Positions 58,620 through 64,000 of a stretch of DNA of 64,000 nucleotides are shown here, in pieces (position 1 is the stretch's first letter; each line of letters opens with the position of its first letter). The stretch spans positions 1 to 64,000 of the forward strand of contig JAEZDJ010000060.1 in the NCBI GenBank assembly GCA_023429565.1, read 5' to 3'. The notes beneath the pieces were generated by a model. It ran no database searches, was not told the DNA's origin, and worked only from the letters and a program-made list of their open reading frames with translations. The position numbers were made by a program, and so were the translations under genes. Source of the DNA: Actinomycetes bacterium. GTDB taxonomy: Bacteria > Actinomycetota > Coriobacteriia > Coriobacteriales > Eggerthellaceae.

Positions 58620-59882
58620 ATGGCCAATATCGTATCGTATATGGAGAACGATCAGAGAACTTTCTCGGAATCCCCGCTTAACCCCGTGGACAGCCTCGTC
58701 TTGTCCACGCTTGCCTATTTCAACTACGAGGCAACGGGATTGGTGGGCTCGCCGTCGTCGAATAGGGTGCTGCTTCACGACATAGTCGCTCTCTCGGACT
58801 GGAAAGTGCTGTGTTGCTCAAACTGGCTCGAAGACGCAAAGGAGGCCCCTCGATTTCTTCGCGCATTGATGGCCAGCAGGCGCTACCGTTCAACGCTGGT
58901 CGCATTTTACGTGAACGAGAGCTCGGATGCAGTGGAGAAGCAATTTTCCGCCGTGACGCTCTTTTTGCCAGACTCTGCAGGGGGTTCCGAAGAAACGGCC
59001 TATCTCGCGTTCCGAGGAACCGACGGAAGCTTTGCCGGCTGGAAAGAGGACTTCAACCTGTGCTTCAAAGACGTAATTCCCTCGCAGCAGGCCGCTGCAG
59101 CTTATGTGTCGGGAGTTGCTTCAGCCTGCACCTGCCCTCTCGTGCTTGGAGGCCATTCAAAGGGCGGGAACTTGGCAGAATACGCCGCCTCGGTCGTGGA
59201 CGAGAGCATTTATTCACGCATTGCCGGGATATACAATCATGATGGTCCCTCATTTCTTGGTGATCCCTCTCCTCGCATGGGTCAACCCTGCTTCTCGCAG
59301 TTGTTGCACAAAACCGTTCCTGAGTCGTCGGCCTTCGGCATGATCTTGGAGCGCCGCGAGGATTATCGCGTGGTGCAGTCCACGGCGCTTTCCGTTTTTC
59401 AACACGAGCCCTTTTCTTGGAAGGTGGAAGGTCCCGATTTCCTCTATCAGGAATCGCTTAATCCATCGGCAGCGTTTTTTGACTCGGCGCTTGACACCTG
59501 GCTCAGAAGAAGAACGACGGCCGAACGCGAGCGATTCATCGATACGATATACGAGCTCTTCGTCTCCACTGAAGCAAACACCTGGGGAGAATTCCAGGAG
59601 AAGCTGTTCGCGAACATGCGCACCCTGCTCGGCACAGGCTCAAAGCTCGACCCGGAAACCAAACGGTTTGTTGGCCAGACGCTCGGTTCATTGGCTGGCG
59701 TGGTTCGAGATGAGACGGTACGACGGCTCAGGCCTTCTCCCCGTGCCTTCCTGGCTCGGCGGCGAAACGCCTATAAATCTTGCGAGCCCGACCAAAGCAC
59801 GCCTCCAGGCGACACCATTCAAACAGCGATTGAAGACGACACGAGAAAGGAAGCATCGGATCATGGGCAATCGCGCAACTGA
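58620..59882 (+). CDS. DUF2974 (Mbeg1-like) alpha/beta-hydrolase
   Basis: The 420-aa protein belongs to the DUF2974/Mbeg1 family of alpha/beta-hydrolases. The nucleophile elbow is GHSKGGNLA, near residue 178. AFRGTDGSFAGWKEDF precedes it and NHDGP follows. It has no signal peptide. The ATG at 58620 fits the family start. menA overlaps its end by 20 bases. Confidence 0.85.
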   Translation: MANIVSYMENDQRTFSESPLNPVDSLVLSTLAYFNYEATGLVGSPSSNRVLLHDIVALSDWKVLCCSNWLEDAKEAPRFLRALMASRRYRSTLVAFYVNESSDAVEKQFSAVTLFLPDSAGGSEETAYLAFRGTDGSFAGWKEDFNLCFKDVIPSQQAAAAYVSGVASACTCPLVLGGHSKGGNLAEYAASVVDESIYSRIAGIYNHDGPSFLGDPSPRMGQPCFSQLLHKTVPESSAFGMILERREDYRVVQSTALSVFQHEPFSWKVEGPDFLYQESLNPSAAFFDSALDTWLRRRTTAERERFIDTIYELFVSTEANTWGEFQEKLFANMRTLLGTGSKLDPETKRFVGQTLGSLAGVVRDETVRRLRPSPRAFLARRRNAYKSCEPDQSTPPGDTIQTAIEDDTRKEASDHGQSRN

Positions 59883-60858
59883 TGCGCATACAGAGGAACC
59901 GGCGCTGAAAGACGATTCGCGCAATGCGCAGGGAGAGCGCCCCCACCATCGGCTGACTCCTCGCATGGCCATGCAGCTGGCAGCACCCCACACCTGGCCA
60001 GCAGCCATCCTCCCCGTACTCATCGCCCTTGCCGCAGCCGGGGTGACGACAGGCACCGTTTCGGCCGTCATGACCTGCGTGCTGCTTGCCATCTGCGTCC
60101 TCCTGCAGTCTGCCGCAAACACGTTCAACGACTATTACGATTACGTGAAGGGTGCCGACTCCGTCGACGACAACGTTGATCCCACCGATGCGGTGCTCGT
60201 GTACAATGATGCGAATCCCCGCTCGGCCTTGACATTGGCCATCGGCCTTGTGGTCGTCGCTTTCGCCTTCGGGGCTTTTGTGATTTACGTTGCCGGGTGG
60301 ATACCCCTCGCAATCGGCATCGTGGGAGCCGCTTCCGTCATTCTGTATTCCGCCGGCAAAACCCCTATCTCCTACCTGCCCATAGGCGAGATGGTGAGCG
60401 GATTCATCATGGGCGGACTCATTCCCCTTGCATGCTATCAAGCGCTTTCTGGCAGCTTTGACATCCGCGCCCTGCTTTGGTCCGTGCCCACCATCCTGGG
60501 CGTGGGTCTCATCATGTTCACCAACAACACCTGTGATCGGGAAAAGGATCTCGACTCCAGAAGACGCACGCTGTCTGTGATTCTCGGACGCGCTCGGGCA
60601 CGCTCGCTCTACCATGGCGCCGTCTATCTATGGGTGGCTGCCATAGTCGTGATCGTGGCCGTCTTCTTCACAAAGGGGCTCATCGTCATACCCTTCATGC
60701 TGCTTGCAGCCTATCCGCTCATCAAGGCGTTGCTGAAGAATCCCCTCACACCCCCGACGCGCATGGGGGCCATGGCCCAGATATGCGGCGTCAATGTAGC
60801 GCTCGGAGCCTTTTACGCTGCTGCCATCTTCGCAAGCGGCATTTCGATCATGGCCTGA
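59863..60858 (+). CDS. menA: 1,4-dihydroxy-2-naphthoate prenyltransferase (MenA, UbiA family)
   Basis: MenA attaches the polyprenyl chain to dihydroxynaphthoate in menaquinone synthesis, in the membrane. The 331-aa protein has about eight spans and both Asp-rich motifs, NDYYDYVKGAD (near residue 89) and NTCDREKDLDSRRRT. The ATG at 59863 follows AAAGGAAG. Menaquinone would feed the exported flavoprotein reductases that this family of bacteria uses. Confidence 0.92.
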   Translation: MGNRATDAHTEEPALKDDSRNAQGERPHHRLTPRMAMQLAAPHTWPAAILPVLIALAAAGVTTGTVSAVMTCVLLAICVLLQSAANTFNDYYDYVKGADSVDDNVDPTDAVLVYNDANPRSALTLAIGLVVVAFAFGAFVIYVAGWIPLAIGIVGAASVILYSAGKTPISYLPIGEMVSGFIMGGLIPLACYQALSGSFDIRALLWSVPTILGVGLIMFTNNTCDREKDLDSRRRTLSVILGRARARSLYHGAVYLWVAAIVVIVAVFFTKGLIVIPFMLLAAYPLIKALLKNPLTPPTRMGAMAQICGVNVALGAFYAAAIFASGISIMA

Positions 60859-60862
60859 CCGA

Positions 60863-61780
60863 TCATCGCCAAAGTATCTGCACAGGATCGGGGAACAGCG
60901 AAGACAGGTTGGAGGGATCGAATTCCCTCAGCAGCTTCTCCGGAGTTGTGGGATCATTCGTCGGCGCGAGGCCGGCCAAATTCGCAATATGACCGATGAC
61001 CGCTTCAGGCGTGCCAAAGCGGGCAAGAAGGACATCAAGCGCTGCATCTCCGTCGCGCTTTGCCAAACGCCGGCCGTCGTCGACGACAAAGAGGGGAACG
61101 TGCGCATACACGGGATGAGGAAGGCTGAGCAGGGTTTGAAGATGGACCTGCTGTGGCGTCGAGCAAAGTAGGTCGACGCCACGGACGACTGAGTTCACGC
61201 CTTGCTCTGCATCATCCACGACCACGGCGAGCTGATACGCAAACGTGCCATCAGCCCTGCGAATCAAAAAATCACCGCATTCGCGCTGAAGGTTTTGCTT
61301 GAAAGGTCCCTGCACGAGGTCGTGGATGGCAATCGTCTGATCAGGCACCGTCAGACGCCGAGTCGGCGTCCTTCCCTGACCCAGCGTCTCACGCTCACTC
61401 TCCGTCAGCCGACGGCACGTACCAGGATAGACCACCTTTTGGCCGCGATGCGGAGCAGAAGCCGCATGCACGTCAGAACGCGTGCAAAAGCACGGATAGA
61501 CGATTCCTCTTGCAGCGAGGCTTTGATACGCATCATGATATGCCTCTCGGCGATCATGCTGGAAATAGGGACCGTCATCCCAAACGAGTCCCAATCTTTC
61601 AAAATCCCGCTGAAGGGCGTCTGCGTATTCGGCCCGTGACCGCCCCGCATCCAAATCCTCAATTCTGAGGACGATGCGTCCCCCTTGTGATTTTGCCACA
61701 AGCCAGGCCATCAGCGACGCAAAGACATTTCCCGCATGCATGCGTCCCGTCGGCGATGGCGCAAGTCGGCCGACAATCAC
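60863..61780 (-). CDS. gluQ: Glutamyl-Q tRNA(Asp) synthetase
   Basis: GluQRS attaches glutamate to queuosine in tRNA(Asp). The 305-aa protein is a GluRS catalytic domain without an anticodon-binding domain. It has the HIGH-type motif APSPTGRMHAGN, the zinc cysteines CFC and GTC, and RLAKRDGD replacing KMSKS. It overlaps paaK by four bases, a convenient but unexplained coupling. Confidence 0.92.
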   Translation of the reverse strand: MIVGRLAPSPTGRMHAGNVFASLMAWLVAKSQGGRIVLRIEDLDAGRSRAEYADALQRDFERLGLVWDDGPYFQHDRREAYHDAYQSLAARGIVYPCFCTRSDVHAASAPHRGQKVVYPGTCRRLTESERETLGQGRTPTRRLTVPDQTIAIHDLVQGPFKQNLQRECGDFLIRRADGTFAYQLAVVVDDAEQGVNSVVRGVDLLCSTPQQVHLQTLLSLPHPVYAHVPLFVVDDGRRLAKRDGDAALDVLLARFGTPEAVIGHIANLAGLAPTNDPTTPEKLLREFDPSNLSSLFPDPVQILWR

Positions 61781-63141
61781 TTCCGCAGGTCCTTGACATG
61801 CTTCGCCTTGCCCATCGTGCGCTCGATTCCCCCCGGTTCGACCAGTTTCACCCTGACGCCCACCAACAGCGTCTTCTTAAGCCGTTCGGCGATCGATCGG
61901 GTGAAATCGCTCATCACTTCGAACGAGTCAGAAAATGCCTCGGGCTTCAATTCGACGTGAACGGTCAATCGATCAAGGCCATCGTCGCTGTCGACGACGA
62001 TGAGATAGTGAGGGGTGACGCCCTCTATGCCCGCAAGCACATCTTCCACTTGGCTCGGAAAAACGTTCGTGCCCCGAATGATGAGCATGTCGTCCGAGCG
62101 GGCGCGGACCTTCTGCATGCGGGCGTGAGTGCGGCCGCATGCGCACTGATCGGTGACGACGCGGGTGAGATCGTGCGTGCGATAACGAAGCACGGGAATC
62201 CCCTGCTTGTCGAGGGGCGTCAGCACGAGCTCGCCCTCTTCGCCCTCCGCAACGGGTTCGCCCGTTTCGGGATCGACGACCTCCCAGAGAAAATGATCCT
62301 CCGCGATATGCTGCATCCCACGCTCGGCAAGGCACTCCCCCGACACGCCGGGCCCCATAACTTCGGTCAACCCATAATTGTCAGTGCAGACGATATGCAT
62401 GCGTTTCTCGATTTCAGCCTTGAGGGCTGGAGGGCATGGCTCTCCGCCGAACAGTCCAACCCGCAAGGTTGACGTTGCCCAGTCAAATCCCATTCGCTCC
62501 CCCACCTCGCATATGTGAAGGGCGTAGGAGGGCGTGGCAATGAGCACGGTTGTCCCGTAATCCTTGATCATGTCTATATGGCGTTCCGTGTTTCCCGAAC
62601 CGGCGGGAATCATCATGCACCCCAATTTGAGCATGCCGTAGTGCAGGCCAAACCCACCGGTGAACATGCCGTAACCGAAGGCCATTTGCACACGGTCACC
62701 AGGAACAACGCCCGCCATCTGAGCCAGACGCGCGATACAGTCGCTCCAGACCTGCATGTCATCCGAGCTATATCCCACCACGATCGGCTTTCCCGTGGTT
62801 CCCGAAGAGGCATGGAGCTCCACAATCTCTTCGAGGGGAAGCGCGAACAGGCCATAGGGATAGGTGTCCCGCAGTGCTGTCTTGTCCGTGAAAGGCAGCT
62901 TGCGGACATCCTCGAGCTGCCTTACGTCAGCAGGGCTGACGCCGCTGTCGTCCATGAGCTTGCGATACCAGGGCACCCGTTCGTAAGTCCAGGCAACTTG
63001 AGCCTTGAGCTTTTCCAGCTGAAGGTTGCGAATCTGCTCGCGAGAAGCGAACTCGACATCCCGATCATACACGGGCAACTGAGAAAACCGGCCCTCCGCA
63101 ACAGCGGAAAGCATTGCACCCTTTTGAGTGATGTCGATCAT
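61777..63141 (-). CDS. paaK: Phenylacetate-CoA ligase family protein
   Basis: The 454-aa adenylate-forming enzyme has the AMP-binding loop SSGTTGKPIVVGYS (near 110), TDNYGLTEVMGPG and the C-terminal GTNVFPSQVED typical of PaaK. It activates an aryl acetate with CoA. The neighbouring ACT-domain gene and iorB suggest indolepyruvate or aryl-pyruvate catabolism, where acyl-CoA products are used for ATP. The ATG at 63141 overlaps the upstream stop by four bases. Confidence 0.92.
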   Translation of the reverse strand: MIDITQKGAMLSAVAEGRFSQLPVYDRDVEFASREQIRNLQLEKLKAQVAWTYERVPWYRKLMDDSGVSPADVRQLEDVRKLPFTDKTALRDTYPYGLFALPLEEIVELHASSGTTGKPIVVGYSSDDMQVWSDCIARLAQMAGVVPGDRVQMAFGYGMFTGGFGLHYGMLKLGCMMIPAGSGNTERHIDMIKDYGTTVLIATPSYALHICEVGERMGFDWATSTLRVGLFGGEPCPPALKAEIEKRMHIVCTDNYGLTEVMGPGVSGECLAERGMQHIAEDHFLWEVVDPETGEPVAEGEEGELVLTPLDKQGIPVLRYRTHDLTRVVTDQCACGRTHARMQKVRARSDDMLIIRGTNVFPSQVEDVLAGIEGVTPHYLIVVDSDDGLDRLTVHVELKPEAFSDSFEVMSDFTRSIAERLKKTLLVGVRVKLVEPGGIERTMGKAKHVKDLRK

Positions 63142-63593
63142 CGGTTTTCCCCTCTGCCCGACAGGCCATCGCCATCGAGCACATCGGAAAGGTCGCTTTG
63201 CCCGATAAGCTCCACCGGCTCTTCGTTCAACAGGGCCTCCGCACGGGCAACATCCTTGACCGACAACGCGATATAGGTGGAAATGAGCGAATAGCTGTAC
63301 GCGACGTTGATGTTGCATTGGGCCATGATTCCCATGACGCGGGCCAGCTCTCCGGGCTTGTCGACAAGGCGGACACACAGCACCGCCGTCTCCGTGGCAG
63401 CCGCTCCCTGCTCCTTCAGCACATCGAGAGCTTTATCCGGATCGTTCACGATAAAGCGCACGATGCCATAGTCTCCAGTGTCGGAAGCGCTATACCCCCT
63501 CACGCTCACTCCGGCAACCTCGAACGCATCAAGAACGCGATGAAGGTGTCCCGGCTGACTTTCCAAAAACACGCTGATCTGAGAAACGCTCAT
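63138..63593 (-). CDS. Tandem ACT-domain protein
   Basis: The 151-aa protein contains two ACT domains (about 1-70 and 72-140), each opening with the pattern QPGHL or KPGELARV. ACT domains bind amino acids, so a regulatory role over the IOR/PaaK pathway is plausible. It sits two bases after iorB and overlaps paaK. Confidence 0.88.
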   Translation of the reverse strand: MSVSQISVFLESQPGHLHRVLDAFEVAGVSVRGYSASDTGDYGIVRFIVNDPDKALDVLKEQGAAATETAVLCVRLVDKPGELARVMGIMAQCNINVAYSYSLISTYIALSVKDVARAEALLNEEPVELIGQSDLSDVLDGDGLSGRGENR

Positions 63594-63595
63594 GT

Positions 63596-64000
63596 TCAGT
63601 TCACCTCATTTTCGCCCGAACGACTCGCTTCCTGTGCGAACTCCCGGCCTGCATGAAACGCAGCCAGGTTGGCCTCGACCGTCTTTGCTGGCACGCGGGA
63701 GGCGATTACCTTCTCCCAGGAATCCGCAGAAAACGGCAAACGCGTGGACAGCGCGCCCAGCAACACGACATTCACCGATTTGGAGCTCCCGGCATGAGTG
63801 GCAAGATCTCCTGCGGGGATGAACGTGGCGCCTGCGGCTTCCTGCAACGTGCCACGCGGATGCGCGGGCATGGAAGCCTTCCCCGTCAATACGGGAAGGG
63901 GCTTGATGGTCTCATCAGCCACAAGCAGGTATCCGCCCTCCTTCAAGAAAGACAGGTTGCGCAAAGCCTCCGTCGTCTCAAAGGCAATGACGGAGTCGGC
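63596..64000 (-). CDS. iorB: Indolepyruvate oxidoreductase subunit beta, partial
   Basis: The visible 134 codons are the C-terminal part of IorB (LLVADETIKPLPVL, VVLLGALSTRLPFSADSWEKVI). The N-terminus lies beyond the window edge. IorAB oxidatively decarboxylates aryl pyruvates to aryl-acyl-CoA with ferredoxin as acceptor. The gene order iorB-ACT-paaK is typical of anaerobic amino-acid fermenters. Confidence 0.9.
   Translation of the reverse strand, partial: ADSVIAFETTEALRNLSFLKEGGYLLVADETIKPLPVLTGKASMPAHPRGTLQEAAGATFIPAGDLATHAGSSKSVNVVLLGALSTRLPFSADSWEKVIASRVPAKTVEANLAAFHAGREFAQEASRSGENEVN

Noticed and set aside
1..64000. tRNA, rRNA and CRISPR signals
   Set aside because: No T-loop and acceptor pairing, no rRNA motif and no spaced direct repeats were seen; a full covariance search was not possible.

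Overview
The window looks like chromosomal core genome from an anaerobic actinobacterium of the Coriobacteriia, most likely the Eggerthellaceae. The evidence is a GC-rich coding bias, an Actinobacteria/Firmicutes-like order of housekeeping genes, a multi-membrane-pass LuxR regulator beside a Tat-exported FAD reductase, MenA, and an indolepyruvate oxidoreductase/phenylacetate-CoA ligase cluster. I saw no insertion sequence, prophage, CRISPR array, tRNA or rRNA gene. The genus is an inference; no marker gene was compared.

Layout. 519-4647: lepA, a small membrane protein, dus and hemW. 5038-9421: hrcA (behind a CIRCE operator), dnaJ, rsmE and mtaB. 9666-14853: phoH, ybeY, dgkA, era, a zinc-ribbon/PASTA protein and recO. 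14958-16013: a TSCPD protein, a structured non-coding stretch and rpsO. 16256-26101: pnp, dapB, dapA, rnj, ftsK and a RodZ-like gene. 26266-33101: yajQ, rimO, a pgsA-cinA fusion, recA, recX and rny. 33103-40788: a stand-alone GHKL ATPase, spoVS, miaB, miaA, dapF, dapL and hflX. 40893-43108: lexA with a divergent SOS-type small membrane protein, then nrdR and dut.

The accessory part starts near 43.1 kb. It holds a MerR regulator behind two 35-bp palindromes, an unknown membrane protein, a heavy-metal cassette (arsR, metallochaperone, P1B ATPase) behind a 22-bp inverted repeat, a BASS/ACR3-type transporter and an unusual ABC pair. A respiratory-type island follows (50.5-57.7 kb): LuxR, Tat flavoprotein, Cys-rich DUF5714 protein and a NitT/TauT-type ABC importer. 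After that come a 24-codon ORF, a thioesterase, a DUF2974 hydrolase, menA, gluQ, and paaK, an ACT-domain gene and iorB (iorB is cut by the window end).

How the genes work together. The window carries a Firmicutes-like RNA-turnover set (PNPase, RNase J, RNase Y), three radical-SAM methylthiotransferases (MtaB, RimO, MiaB), and the aminotransferase route to diaminopimelate (dapA, dapB, dapL, dapF). It also carries an SOS core (lexA, recA, recX) whose operators can be read directly. Several control sites are unusually legible: CIRCE, LexA boxes, an NrdR box inside its own promoter, an ArsR operator, and long perfect hairpins in many intergenic regions. The best leads for something undescribed are the SOS-linked membrane protein, the rny-GHKL-spoVS-miaB block, the twin palindromes, a 133-nt element bounded by 23-bp inverted repeats, and the DUF5714/ABC/flavoprotein/LuxR island.
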